A DNA stretch of 64,000 nucleotides from Aliiglaciecola lipolytica E3 (lineage in GTDB: Bacteria > Pseudomonadota > Gammaproteobacteria > Enterobacterales > Alteromonadaceae), in contig NZ_BAEN01000022.1 of NCBI RefSeq assembly GCF_000314975.1, positions 1 through 64,000 on the forward strand. Reading direction: 5' to 3'. The translations under genes and the position numbers were made by a program. Below, in pieces: positions 18,311 through 27,855 of this stretch. Below the pieces are notes generated by a model that searched no databases, was not told where the DNA came from, and was given only the letters and a program-made list of their open reading frames with translations. Positions within the stretch are counted from its first letter, which is position 1, and each line of letters starts with the position of its first letter.

Positions 18311-18422
18311 AAACTCTATGACCCTAGATCGAATATTAAGTAATATTGGTTTAAACGTATCAAACTCGATTTTGTATCACTTAATCTATCGAAACAGAGA
18401 ATCTGTGTAAAATTTATACTGT

Positions 18423-18881
18423 TCAACTGCTGAGGCTTAATTTCATTTCAATAATAGATTCAGTGAAACCGGCCTTTTTGTAAGCATTTATAGCGGCATC
18501 GTTTTCGGAATAAACATCCAAATAAAAATCACTAATTCCCTTTTCTTTACCCCAGGATACGAGTGTTTCAATGATTAATTTATTTATTCTCCGTCCTCGG
18601 TATTCCGGGGCTACATACATAAACCCTAAATATATATGCTGGTCATGAACAAACGCTTGCTTAGAATCTCGAATTTGAGCATAGCCAATACCAATAATTT
18701 TATTTTCGATTTCAGCCACTGCCACGTAGGATTTTGCACTACTCAATAAAGTGTTTAAGTCGTAATAGATTGCATCTTGTTGTTTTATCGCTGTATTAAA
18801 TGGGCGCTCAGCGTCTATTTGTCTTTGTTCTAACTCTAATAATTCAATTTTATCGGCCAATGTTGCCTGTCTGATTTTCAT
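18423..18881 (-). CDS. GNAT family N-acetyltransferase
   Basis: A 152-residue GNAT protein: IRQATLADKIELLELE at the start, GFMYVAPEYRGRRINKLIIETLVSWGKEKG as the acetyl-CoA binding motif A, and LDVYSENDAAINAYKKAGF as motif B. The substrate is unknown. I choose the ATG at 18881 over an in-frame TTG three codons upstream, because the conserved fold begins right after it. Confidence 0.85.
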   Translation of the reverse strand: MKIRQATLADKIELLELEQRQIDAERPFNTAIKQQDAIYYDLNTLLSSAKSYVAVAEIENKIIGIGYAQIRDSKQAFVHDQHIYLGFMYVAPEYRGRRINKLIIETLVSWGKEKGISDFYLDVYSENDAAINAYKKAGFTESIIEMKLSLSS

Positions 18882-18952
18882 ATTATCCAACTGTCTATGT
18901 CACCTTAATTGTTTAGATGTGAATCCGTATTGAAGTTAGTTCATATTAAGAA

Positions 18953-19807
18953 TTAATGTAACTTTTCTTGCAACCATTGCACCGTCGTTTTCAGTAACGT
19001 TTCATCTTGTTTCGCGTCTGGAGACAATACGTTAAATATGTGATTAGCCCCTTTTAAAATAACCACTTGAGCGTCGTCTGAGCCGCTCGCTTGAATTAAC
19101 TTTAATGACGATAACGGGTTTACCAGTCTGTCTGCTTCGCCAGCAACTGCCAGTATAGGCTTGGTAAATTCATTTAAGTCGCTTAGTGACGCCTGTAGCT
19201 CAACTTGTTTAAACCAATCTAAACTTAACTTTAACGGTGTACGCCACTCAAAAGTTAGTTCAGCCACGCCATCTCTTTTTGCTGCTAAGTAATAATCGTC
19301 AAAAACGGTTTTAAATGGTCCTTTACCGTTGCCAGCTACCGAAGACCAAGTCACTAAAGCTGCAATATCTGATTCCTTGGTTGCCAACATCTGAGCTATT
19401 AAACCACCTTGGCTAAATCCTAATACGGCGATACGGTTCTGCGCTATTTGTGGTTGCTTTTTCAAGTAGTCTAAAGCGACGCCAGCGTCACGAACTGCAC
19501 TTTCTAAAGTATATTTCGAATAATCCACCTGACTATCACCTGTTCCGGCAAAATCGATTCGAATCGATGCAATATTTTTGGCTAACAACATCTGCGCTAA
19601 TCTTACGTACAAATCCCCCACTTCGTTTTTATGCGAAGCGGTTCCGTGCAAAAGAATAATTGCTGGATATGCTTGTTCAATTTCAGGTGTTGAAAAAATC
19701 GCAGGGACTTGATATTCACCATTATCCAACATTAGTTTACTTTCCATACTGTGCGACTTCGTCACGACGATGCAACACAATAAAGCCCACATTTTCAACC
19801 TATTCAT
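18953..19807 (-). CDS. Exported alpha/beta hydrolase
   Basis: A 284-residue alpha/beta hydrolase with a signal peptide (MNRLKMWALLCCIVVTKSHS). HGTASHKNE forms the oxyanion region, the nucleophile elbow is GFSQGG, AVAGEADRLVNP holds the acid Asp, and GANHIFN the His. It is close to bacterial peptidase/esterase-like hydrolases of unknown substrate. The ATG at 19807 has AGGAAG 7 nt upstream and gives the signal peptide at the right place; an upstream start would add 21 residues and is less likely. Confidence 0.85.
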   Translation of the reverse strand: MNRLKMWALLCCIVVTKSHSMESKLMLDNGEYQVPAIFSTPEIEQAYPAIILLHGTASHKNEVGDLYVRLAQMLLAKNIASIRIDFAGTGDSQVDYSKYTLESAVRDAGVALDYLKKQPQIAQNRIAVLGFSQGGLIAQMLATKESDIAALVTWSSVAGNGKGPFKTVFDDYYLAAKRDGVAELTFEWRTPLKLSLDWFKQVELQASLSDLNEFTKPILAVAGEADRLVNPLSSLKLIQASGSDDAQVVILKGANHIFNVLSPDAKQDETLLKTTVQWLQEKLH

Positions 19808-19951
19808 TGGATTGCTTCCTGTTATTTTCTTCGCTAAAAGTTGAACATAATAAGTAAATAAAATAAACAACCTAAGCTCAGCAAGCTTTTCTTAATCTAA
19901 TCAAACCAATGCAATGTCTGGCCGCTCGGTGAACAAAAAAATCAAAATAGT

Positions 19952-20003
19952 TTGATCTCCACCAATAAATGTTTATAATTTTCAGAAATTACTGAAACTT
20001 CAG
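19952..20003 (+). promoter_or_regulatory. Promoter with overlapping palindromic operator for the GbsR-type regulator
   Basis: TTGATC (19952-19957) and a perfect TATAAT (19974-19979) are 16 nt apart. Directly after the -10 lies the inverted repeat TTTCAG aaatta CTGAAA (19980-19997), followed by TTCAG (19999-20003), giving overlapping half-sites across the expected transcription start. A dimeric MarR-like protein bound here would block its own transcription. The promoter is fairly clear; the operator role is inferred. Confidence 0.6.
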
Positions 20004-20016
20004 AAAAGAGAATTAT

Positions 20017-20562
20017 ATGAAGATGACCCCCATGATAGAAACATTCGTAATGCATTTCGGCGAAATGGGTAGCCGATGGGGGTTTAACCGTACTGTTGGC
20101 CAAATGTACGCGTTATTAGTTGTTAATGAAGAGCCATTAAGTGCTAACGATATTGCGGACGCATTAAATATATCTCGTGGAAATGTCAGCATGGGATTAA
20201 AAGAGTTGCAAGCCTGGCGATTAGTTCAAGTACAACATATACCCGGAGATCGAAAAGACTATTTTAAATCTTTAGGCAGCATTTGGGACATGGCAAATAA
20301 AGTCTTTGAGGAACGTCGAAAGCGAGAAATTGAACCGACCATGACGGTATTAAGGGATACATTACTCGCATCTCCTGCAAACGCGCAAGAAGTGTACGCA
20401 CAGCAGCAATTAAAAGAAATTCATGATCTTCTAGAAAACTTCACAAAATGGAGTGAAGAATTACAGAGATTGAGCCCAGAAAACATGGCGACTTTGATGA
20501 AATTGGGTTCAGGAGTAGGTAAAGTATTAGACATGAAAGATAAATTTTTAAGTCACAATTAG
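20017..20562 (+). CDS. GbsR/MarR family transcriptional regulator
   Basis: The 181-residue protein has a winged helix of the GbsR type: GFNRTVGQMYALLVVNEEPLSANDIADALNISRGNVSMGLKELQAW, with a wing at HIPGDRKDYF, then a long C-terminal helical part for dimerisation. The protein stands immediately upstream of cioAB on the same strand, so it may control this oxidase. Its own promoter carries a palindrome that may be its operator. The ligand is unknown. Confidence 0.87.
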   Translation: MKMTPMIETFVMHFGEMGSRWGFNRTVGQMYALLVVNEEPLSANDIADALNISRGNVSMGLKELQAWRLVQVQHIPGDRKDYFKSLGSIWDMANKVFEERRKREIEPTMTVLRDTLLASPANAQEVYAQQQLKEIHDLLENFTKWSEELQRLSPENMATLMKLGSGVGKVLDMKDKFLSHN

Positions 20563-20659
20563 CGCAATATTTTCAGCAGATAATCGCCGTAATCAGGGTT
20601 CAGTTTTTAATTTTGGTTTGACAAAAGACGGCTAACATCAGCGCCGCTAGGGGTTTTTA

Positions 20660-22024
20660 ATGGCAGACGTAATGCTACTTTCACGCATTCAATTTGCAGC
20701 AAACATTAGTTTTCATATTTTATTTCCAGCCATAACTATCGCTCTGTGCTGGTTATTATTTTACTTCAAAGTACGTTTCCAAATTTCAAAACATCCGGTA
20801 TGGATGCGAATTTATCGATTTTGGGTAAAAGTATTCGCGCTTACCTTTGCTATGGGTGTAGTTAGCGGTATTACCATGTCATTTCAGTTTGGAACGAATT
20901 GGCCTGGATTTATGGCGACAGTGGGCAATATTGCCGGCCCGTTATTGGCATACGAAATCATGACTGCGTTTTTCTTAGAAGCGACATTTTTAGGTGTCAT
21001 GTTATTCGGGATTAATCGTGTCCCCCCATGGTTGCACACCTTATCAACATTTATTGTGGCTGTTGGCACGTCCTTATCAGCGTTTTGGATTTTGGCGTTA
21101 AACTCCTGGATGCATACGCCGGCTGGATTTGAAATGCGTGACGGTGTTGCCTACGCGGTCGATTGGATGGCAATTGTTTTTAACCCCTCTTTTCCTTATC
21201 GTTTAGGGCATATGCTACTTGCCTCTGGTTTAACCGTGTGCTTTTTGATCGCGGGTATTTCGGCATATCGGATTTACCGTGGAGATAATAAGAAAGCGCC
21301 AACGTTAGCGCTTCGTACCTCCATCTTTTTAGCCGCCATACTTACTCCATTGCAAGTGGTGATGGGCGACTTACATGGCCTTAATACCTTTGAACATCAA
21401 CCGCAAAAAGTGGCGGCAATGGAGGGGGTTTGGGATACCACACAAGGCGCACCACTGCTCCTATTCGCGGTTCCAGATGAACAACAACGCACAAATCACT
21501 TAGAAATAGCCATACCTAACATGGCAAGCGTTATTCTTACCCATGATCCTCAAGGCCAAATTAGAGGGCTCAACGAATTTAAAGGCGAACACCCACCGGT
21601 TAAACCCGTATTTTATGGGTTTAGAGTAATGGTTGGCCTAGGAATGCTAATGCTACTGAGCAGTTGGTTAGCGAGTTTCTATTTGTGGCGAAAAAAATCA
21701 CTTTCCAAGTGGATGTTAAAATTTTTCATAGCGATGACGTTCTCCGGATGGGTGGCAACACTAGCAGGTTGGTATGTGACTGAAATTGGCAGACAGCCCT
21801 ATTTGGTTAGTGGCGTGTTAACTACCGCAGATGCGGTGACAGACATAGCGCCAGAAAATGTGGGCATTAGCTTAGCTGCGTATCTGTCCCTGTATGCATT
21901 TTTACTGTTTGCTTATGTTAAAACACTATTTTATATGGCACGAAAATCAGTCGAAATAGAAGAATATGATGCAGAGGAATATACCCCTGCTCGCACCACA
22001 GGCTCTTCGGAGGACAGTCAATGA
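20660..22024 (+). CDS. cioA: Cyanide-insensitive type bd quinol oxidase, subunit I
   Basis: Subunit I carries the haems and quinol site of a bd oxidase that reduces oxygen without pumping protons. The 454-residue protein has the expected N-terminal haem region (SRIQFAANISFHILFPAITIALCW, with the His ligand), MSFQFGTNWPGF, the GDLHG motif and TEIGRQPYLVSGVLTT. The quinol loop is short compared with E. coli CydA (about 520 aa), which marks the CioA subgroup. AGGGG precedes the ATG. The stop overlaps cioB. Confidence 0.94.
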   Translation: MADVMLLSRIQFAANISFHILFPAITIALCWLLFYFKVRFQISKHPVWMRIYRFWVKVFALTFAMGVVSGITMSFQFGTNWPGFMATVGNIAGPLLAYEIMTAFFLEATFLGVMLFGINRVPPWLHTLSTFIVAVGTSLSAFWILALNSWMHTPAGFEMRDGVAYAVDWMAIVFNPSFPYRLGHMLLASGLTVCFLIAGISAYRIYRGDNKKAPTLALRTSIFLAAILTPLQVVMGDLHGLNTFEHQPQKVAAMEGVWDTTQGAPLLLFAVPDEQQRTNHLEIAIPNMASVILTHDPQGQIRGLNEFKGEHPPVKPVFYGFRVMVGLGMLMLLSSWLASFYLWRKKSLSKWMLKFFIAMTFSGWVATLAGWYVTEIGRQPYLVSGVLTTADAVTDIAPENVGISLAAYLSLYAFLLFAYVKTLFYMARKSVEIEEYDAEEYTPARTTGSSEDSQ

Positions 22025-23019
22025 TTGTAGATCATCAGTTACCGATTATTTTTGCAGGGTTGATGGCGTTCTCAATTTTAGTGTATGCCATTTTAGATGG
22101 ATATGACCTAGGTGTAGGCTTGTTGTTACCAATGGACAATGAACAACAACGCGACAAAATGATTGCCTCAATTGGTCCGTTTTGGGACGCAAATGAAACT
22201 TGGTTAGTATTGGCGGTAGGACTGCTACTTGTGGCGTTCCCTAGTGCTCACAATATCATCCTAAAAGCACTCTATTTGCCCACAGCAATGTTGATAATAG
22301 GGTTAATTATTCGTGGTGTTTCATTTGATTTCAGAGCGAAAGTTAATGCTCAAAAGAAAACCCGATGGGATAAGTTTTTCAAATTGGGATCGTTCATTGC
22401 CGCAGCTTCTCAAGGCTACATGCTAGGTATGTTTGTGATGGGGTTTGAGGTTGATTTTAGTTCAGTCGCGTTTAGTTTATTGAGTGCCGCTGGCGTTGCC
22501 ATGGCTTACGCATTAATTGGCGCGTGCTGGTTAATCATGAAAACCGAAGAAGAGCTGCAATTAAGAGCCATTAATTGGGCTAAAAATGCTGGAAAAATAT
22601 GTTTAGTGGGTATTTTAGCGGTGTGTATAATTAATCCGTTAATTAACTCCTTTGTATTCGACCGCTGGACGCAACCGCCTATGGCGTATCTTATCGCATT
22701 TGTCCCCATATTGTGTTTCGCTTTTTTCGCTATTGGATATTTCACTCTACAACGACTTCCAGCAGAAAATGACAATGGCTGTTGGTTGCCATTTGTATTG
22801 TGCACTGCGATCTTCACATCAAGCTTTGTGGGCTTAGCGTTTAGCTTTTATCCATTTGTGGTACCAGGCCAATTGGACGTTTGGCAAGCCGCCAGTGCGC
22901 CTGAATCGTTAAGGGTTATATTGTACGGTGCACTCATTGTTATCCCTTGCATATTTGCTTACACACTTTTTTCCTACCGAGTATTTTGGGGCAAAGTAAG
23001 GGATTTGGAATACCACTAA
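22021..23019 (+). CDS. cioB: Cyanide-insensitive type bd quinol oxidase, subunit II
   Basis: The membrane partner of CioA, 332 residues, with about eight helices. The N-terminus has the family motif YAILDGYDLGVGLLLP and the conserved PFWDANETWLVL. It overlaps cioA by four bases (ATGA), so translation is coupled. I find no cydX-like small gene after it. Its stop codon lies inside a perfect hairpin. Confidence 0.94.
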   Translation: MIVDHQLPIIFAGLMAFSILVYAILDGYDLGVGLLLPMDNEQQRDKMIASIGPFWDANETWLVLAVGLLLVAFPSAHNIILKALYLPTAMLIIGLIIRGVSFDFRAKVNAQKKTRWDKFFKLGSFIAAASQGYMLGMFVMGFEVDFSSVAFSLLSAAGVAMAYALIGACWLIMKTEEELQLRAINWAKNAGKICLVGILAVCIINPLINSFVFDRWTQPPMAYLIAFVPILCFAFFAIGYFTLQRLPAENDNGCWLPFVLCTAIFTSSFVGLAFSFYPFVVPGQLDVWQAASAPESLRVILYGALIVIPCIFAYTLFSYRVFWGKVRDLEYH

Positions 23020-23033
23020 TTTAGTGGTATTCC
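23007..23033 (+). terminator. Perfect hairpin over the cioB stop codon
   Basis: Thirteen bases (GGAATACCACTAA) are repeated in inverted order with a one-base centre; sterically the loop will open a few base pairs. It includes the last cioB codons and the stop. No T-run follows, so it may act as a 3' stabilising or weak terminating structure, or limit read-through into the convergent serine hydrolase gene. Confidence 0.5.
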
Positions 23034-23047
23034 GTTATGCAATAAGC

Positions 23048-24157
23048 TTAATTTGCGCTTGTCGGCAAAGCAAAAGAGTTCAAAAATGCTTGTGCAAAAG
23101 CAGAGTTATGCACTTGTGCTTTATCCAGAGGGTTGTGCCACCATATGCCTTCGCTATTTGCCAAAATTATAAAGGTGAGTTTTTCGTCTGGTATTTTTAA
23201 ATATAAACTAGAGAAGGCATTTTCCCACCACCCCGAGTGCCAAACTAACTTCTTGCCGTTGTGTTGTTGGATAAACCACCCCAAACCATATTCTAAGCTT
23301 GCTCCATCTTCTCTTGTGAAGGCTTTCATCATTTGCTTTTTCGACGAAGAAGAAATTAATTCATTTTGCTCAAGTGCGATATCAAATTTTGCCAAATCTA
23401 AGACCGAAGAAATAACTCCACCAGCCGCGCCATCCCCTTGCTCTGACAAAGGCGGTGAAGGCACAACAAGGTTGTTGTCATCAATCATATATGGCCGAGC
23501 GCTAAGTTTTCGTAACGTTTCAGGTAGCGCCAAACTTCGATGAATTCGAGCCGAACGCGACATGTTAGCGGGTTGGAAAACATGTTTTGCTACCAATGTA
23601 GAAAAACTAGTATTCATTGCCGCCATTACTGGCCGAGAGGCCCATGAATACAAAATGGGATTATAAGAAAAGTAGCTGCCTGGGGAGCCTGTCGCAGTAT
23701 GCGTTAACAAATGTCTAAGCGTGTGATTAGCGGGTTCACATTTCAGATTCTTAGCGAAAATAGATGGCTGTTGTTGAAACGCATGACAAAATTCATCCCA
23801 TTTACTGTAATTAGTTAATGGTTCGTCAAGATTTAGCTTCCCTTGTTCCACCAACGCCATTATCACAACAGCGGAAATAGGCTTTGTTACCGATGCAATA
23901 TTAAATAACGTATCTGCTGTTGCAGGTGCTTGCTGTTCTACATCCGCCATTCCGAGACCACCAGCAACCACTATCTGCTGGTCTTTGATTACCGCAAAAG
24001 ACAAGCCCGGAATACGATTTTGAAGACGAAGTACCTCCAATTTATTGACGAATTCCGCGACAGTTGACGCGTTGTGTTTGTTGCTCTGTGATATAGATTT
24101 TGCAGACACACTGATACTTAAAAATCCAAATAATAAGCATAATATATATTCACGCAT
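23048..24157 (-). CDS. Exported serine hydrolase, class C beta-lactamase family
   Basis: A penicillin-binding-protein-like serine hydrolase with a signal peptide (MREYILCLLFGFLSISVSA). The catalytic Ser-x-x-Lys is in IASVTKPISA, the Tyr region is PGSYFSYNP (the family usually has Y-S-N) and the third motif is HSG in LVWHSGWW. It could be an esterase, peptidase or cell-wall enzyme; resistance activity should not be assumed. I use the ATG at 24157, preceded by AAGGA, not the one eight codons earlier. Confidence 0.87.
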   Translation of the reverse strand: MREYILCLLFGFLSISVSAKSISQSNKHNASTVAEFVNKLEVLRLQNRIPGLSFAVIKDQQIVVAGGLGMADVEQQAPATADTLFNIASVTKPISAVVIMALVEQGKLNLDEPLTNYSKWDEFCHAFQQQPSIFAKNLKCEPANHTLRHLLTHTATGSPGSYFSYNPILYSWASRPVMAAMNTSFSTLVAKHVFQPANMSRSARIHRSLALPETLRKLSARPYMIDDNNLVVPSPPLSEQGDGAAGGVISSVLDLAKFDIALEQNELISSSSKKQMMKAFTREDGASLEYGLGWFIQQHNGKKLVWHSGWWENAFSSLYLKIPDEKLTFIILANSEGIWWHNPLDKAQVHNSAFAQAFLNSFALPTSAN

Positions 24158-24353
24158 AACAATCCTTGAAGTGATTTTCATTTAGTCATTTTAGGCCAAT
24201 ATACACGTCCATACTTTCCACCGTTAGCAGTGTTAGCAATGCAAGCAAAACCCTGTATCGAAGGGCAAACTGATTTATCGCATACGTATTCAATGTAAAC
24301 TTTGTGTAAACTATTTAGAATGTAGACATTGATTCTAGTACGAAGACCTTAAA

Positions 24354-25325
24354 ATGAAAAAATTACCGTTGAGTTCGTATTTCCCAAGTATGCAACCTAT
24401 CGCTTTAGGATGCATGGGACTGGGAGGTTCATGGAGTAAAGATCCGTATTCTTCTGAACAGGTTAGACAAGCACATGAAGTAATTGATGCAGCTTTAGAT
24501 GCCGGCATTAACTTTTTTGATCATGCAGACATTTACACGATGGGGAAAGCCGAACAGGTATTTGGGGAAGTGTTAAAGGCTCGTCCAGAATTACGCAAGC
24601 AGATGATTTTGCAATCAAAATGTGGGATCGTATTTGAAGATGACAAAGGACCAAAACGTTTCGACTTTTCAAAAGATTACATATTGAAATCGGTAGATGG
24701 CATTTTAAATCGACTTAAAACCGAATATTTAGACGTATTTCTATTACACCGACCAGATCCATTAATGGAACCAGACGAAGTTGCCGAAGCTTTTTCAATT
24801 TTAAACGCCAGCGGTAAAGTAAAGCATTTTGGCGTATCCAACCAAAATCTACATCAAATGACGATGTTGCAACGCTCTATGGATATGCCATTGGTCGCCA
24901 ACCAAATTGAATTACATCTGATGCGTTTAGACTTCTTAGACGACATTGTTTTAGCAAATAATGCACAAGCGAAAGACGTCACTTTTACTAGTGGGACAGT
25001 GGAATACTGCCAGCTTAATAATGTACAAATTCAAGCATGGGGAAGTTTATGTCAGGGAGTATTATCAGGTAAAAGCGTATTCGAACAACCTCTGCATATC
25101 CAACAAACTGCCGACTTAGTCAGCAAATTAGCGGCTGATTACCAAACCTCTGCTGAAGCAATCTTACTTGCGTTTTTAATGCGCCATCCTGCAGCAATTC
25201 AACCTATTATAGGAACAACCAATCCGGCACGAATTAAAGCGAGTGTACAGGCTAAGAACATTAACTTATCAAGAGAGCACTGGTATTCACTTTACATCGC
25301 TGCTCGTGGTTTTGAATTACCTTAA
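24354..25325 (+). CDS. Aldo/keto reductase (YdhF type)
   Basis: An NADPH-dependent oxidoreductase of 323 residues with the AKR barrel. Catalytic residues are in NFFDHADIYTMGKAE (Asp, Tyr), ILQSKCG (Lys) and YLDVFLLHRPDPL (His), with the C-terminal cofactor segment PIIGTTNPARIKA. It resembles E. coli YdhF, whose physiological substrate is unsettled. Nineteen nt separate it from the GH13 gene, so they may be cotranscribed. Confidence 0.92.
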   Translation: MKKLPLSSYFPSMQPIALGCMGLGGSWSKDPYSSEQVRQAHEVIDAALDAGINFFDHADIYTMGKAEQVFGEVLKARPELRKQMILQSKCGIVFEDDKGPKRFDFSKDYILKSVDGILNRLKTEYLDVFLLHRPDPLMEPDEVAEAFSILNASGKVKHFGVSNQNLHQMTMLQRSMDMPLVANQIELHLMRLDFLDDIVLANNAQAKDVTFTSGTVEYCQLNNVQIQAWGSLCQGVLSGKSVFEQPLHIQQTADLVSKLAADYQTSAEAILLAFLMRHPAAIQPIIGTTNPARIKASVQAKNINLSREHWYSLYIAARGFELP

Positions 25326-25344
25326 AGGGATAGAGAGTCAATCA

Positions 25345-27453
25345 ATGAAATTACTACATAGATTTTTTTTAATCACTATCGCTGCATCCACACTAGTCGC
25401 TTGTAGTGAACAAAACCACTCGCAATCAAAAAGTCCGAAGTTAGAACCAATAGAGTTGTCATACCCGGCAATTTACGATGACTATCTGAATCGGGATATT
25501 CGAGATGATATTTTTTATTTCGTAATGCCAGATCGATTTTACAACGGCAATCCAAACAACGATTTAGGCTCAAAGACCATTAAACAATCCAAGGGTGGTT
25601 TTGTCATTAATGATGTCAGAGGCTTTCATGGCGGCGATATACAAGGGGTAGAACAAAAGTTAGATTATTTGAAAAACTTAGGGGTTAGTGCCATCTGGAT
25701 GACACCTATTCTGCGCAATAAAGCGATTCAATCAGATGGATACGGGCATCATGGGTATTGGATTCTCGATTTTACACAAATTGACCCGCATTTTGGCAGC
25801 AACCAAGATCTGAAAAACCTCATTGAGGCTGCCCATAAAAAAGGCATAAAAATCTTTTTTGATATTATAACCAACCATACCGCTGATGTTATTAAATACG
25901 AGGAGTGCCACAATCAGGATGGTAGCTTTATCGACGAGAATACTTGTCCATTCAAATCTAGTTTGCAGTTAGCTGAAGGGGATAAATACACGCCATTTGT
26001 GCCCAAAGGCGATGAAAACGTAAAAGTCCCAGCTTGGTTAAATGATCCAAAATTTTATAACAATCAAGGTGACAGTATTTGGCAGGGTGAAAGTGCTATC
26101 AATGGCGACTTTGTTGGATTGGACGACCTCAATACCAAAGATCCGCAAGTGATCTCGGGAATGATAGATATCTACAAAAACATTATCAGTGAATTTAAAC
26201 CAGATGGCTTTCGCATTGATACCGTCAAACACGTTGACATGATTTTTTGGTCACAGTTTAGTCCGGCAATTTTGGCCCACGCTAAACAACAAGGTATCCC
26301 CAACTTTCATGTTTTTGGTGAGGTTTATAGTGCCGACCCTATTGAATTGAGCAGTTACACTACGCTTGGCAAAATGCCTGCTGTGCTTGATTTTGGCTTT
26401 CAAAGCGCGGTTGCAAATGTGTTTTTCAGGAAAAAATCGCCACAAGAGATTTCACAGCTTTTTGAAAACGATGATTTTTATAATGACCATGACAGCCAAG
26501 CGGATTTATTAATGAATTTTCTGGGCAACCACGATATGGGCAGAGCGGGATTTTTTCTGAATGACAGTCTGCCTAACGCAAGTGAACAAGAAAAACTGCA
26601 GCGTGATATCCTCGCTCACGCTTTTATGTACTTCTCTCGCGGCGTACCAGTAATATATTACGGTGACGAACAAGGATTTACCGGTTTAGGGGGCGATGTA
26701 GGTGCCAGAGAAGATATGTTTGCATCCCAAGTAAAAGAGTATAATAAAACTAAGTTACTAGGCACTGAAGCCACGCCTGCAGACGATAACTTTGATCCGA
26801 GTCATCCAATCTACCGAGGGTTACAAAAACTGGCCCAGTTGCGAATGGACCATCCGACTCTCCGCCGAGGATTGACCTTCAATCGGTATTTCCAGAAAAA
26901 CCAACCAGCATTTGCTATTTCCAGAGTCGCTAAAGAAGACGCTTTAGAATATTTACTCGCTTTTAATCCGTCAACAGAAAGCCAAACCATTTCCTTAGAA
27001 AGCACAGCTGACAACTATCAATTAATTGACGGAAGCGACTCGTTCTCTATAGTAAATGGACAATTGGAAGTGACAATACCTGCACTTAGCTACACTATAT
27101 TGAAAGCAAGTACGCCAGTGGAAATGTCTAACGTATTAGCATTAGATTTCTTGGGCCATGAAAAACAAGGGAGAACAGTGCGTTTTGACTATCGGTTATC
27201 TGCAGAGATTAGTCATCCAATCCCATTATTTGAAGTGACAACTGAAATCAAAGATGAACAGGGTGCATATACACTCATAGCAAAAGATAATACGCCTCCG
27301 TACTCAGCAATCATTGATAATGACGTATTTATCCGTTATTCACCCACGGATATTCGAGTAACGATCAGTGACTGGCAAGGAAAAAGCGTAGAACAAACGT
27401 TTGCGTTGAGTACAAACGCTTCAACTGAAAAAACAAAAATTTCAATCGATTAG
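25345..27453 (+). CDS. GH13 alpha-amylase family lipoprotein
   Basis: A 702-residue glycoside hydrolase with lipobox LVAC (Cys20), so it is probably anchored at the outer membrane or in the periplasm. The N-terminus DIFYFVMPDRFYNGNP resembles cyclodextrin glucanotransferase and maltogenic amylase types. Catalytic residues by alignment: nucleophile Asp292 (GFRIDTVKH), acid/base Glu326 (VFGEV) and transition-state Asp397 (GNHDMGR); DIITNHTAD is region I. A C-terminal beta-rich part (about 575-700) follows the barrel. I use the ATG at 25345, which begins the signal peptide. Likely acts on alpha-glucans; specificity cannot be read. Confidence 0.93.
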   Translation: MKLLHRFFLITIAASTLVACSEQNHSQSKSPKLEPIELSYPAIYDDYLNRDIRDDIFYFVMPDRFYNGNPNNDLGSKTIKQSKGGFVINDVRGFHGGDIQGVEQKLDYLKNLGVSAIWMTPILRNKAIQSDGYGHHGYWILDFTQIDPHFGSNQDLKNLIEAAHKKGIKIFFDIITNHTADVIKYEECHNQDGSFIDENTCPFKSSLQLAEGDKYTPFVPKGDENVKVPAWLNDPKFYNNQGDSIWQGESAINGDFVGLDDLNTKDPQVISGMIDIYKNIISEFKPDGFRIDTVKHVDMIFWSQFSPAILAHAKQQGIPNFHVFGEVYSADPIELSSYTTLGKMPAVLDFGFQSAVANVFFRKKSPQEISQLFENDDFYNDHDSQADLLMNFLGNHDMGRAGFFLNDSLPNASEQEKLQRDILAHAFMYFSRGVPVIYYGDEQGFTGLGGDVGAREDMFASQVKEYNKTKLLGTEATPADDNFDPSHPIYRGLQKLAQLRMDHPTLRRGLTFNRYFQKNQPAFAISRVAKEDALEYLLAFNPSTESQTISLESTADNYQLIDGSDSFSIVNGQLEVTIPALSYTILKASTPVEMSNVLALDFLGHEKQGRTVRFDYRLSAEISHPIPLFEVTTEIKDEQGAYTLIAKDNTPPYSAIIDNDVFIRYSPTDIRVTISDWQGKSVEQTFALSTNASTEKTKISID

Positions 27454-27465
27454 AAGAGTAATAAA

Positions 27466-27855
27466 ATGACAAAATTAAAAGGCTTTCATCATGTAGCCAT
27501 AATCTGTAGTGACTATGCTCGCTCGAAAGCCTTTTACACTGAGGTGTTAGGGTTTACTGTCTTAGCAGAGAATTATCGAGTTGAACGGAGTTCCTACAAA
27601 CTCGATCTCGCTTTGCCCGACGGCAGCCAAATTGAACTGTTTTCGTTTCCCAATACGCCTCAGAGACCCTCTCGCCCTGAAGCTCAAGGCTTGCGGCATC
27701 TGGCGTTTAAAGTCGATTCAGTGAGCGAATTTTGTAAATATTTAAAAACCAAAGACATCACGCCCGAACCTATTCGTGTAGATGAATATACTGGTCGAGA
27801 ATTCACTTTCTTTGCCGATCCTGACAAGTTACCGCTTGAGGTTTATCAAGATTAA
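27466..27855 (+). CDS. gloA2: VOC family protein YaeR/GloA2
   Basis: A 129-residue single-domain glyoxalase-fold protein very like E. coli YaeR: HHVAIICSDYARSKAFYTEVLGF, then IELFSFPNTPQRPSRPEAQGLRHLAF, and PLEVY at the end. The metal ligand positions His, Glu, His and Glu are visible. Its substrate is not established. It follows the GH13 gene by 12 nt, and its stop overlaps the stop of the convergent VOC gene by four bases. Confidence 0.92.
   Translation: MTKLKGFHHVAIICSDYARSKAFYTEVLGFTVLAENYRVERSSYKLDLALPDGSQIELFSFPNTPQRPSRPEAQGLRHLAFKVDSVSEFCKYLKTKDITPEPIRVDEYTGREFTFFADPDKLPLEVYQD

Noticed and set aside
20618-20623. TTGACA before cioA
   Set aside because: A perfect -35 sequence, but no -10 lies at 16-18 nt, so not called a promoter.
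22506-22817. 103-codon frame opposite cioB
   Set aside because: Antisense of a membrane protein gene, a common source of long shadow frames; no support.
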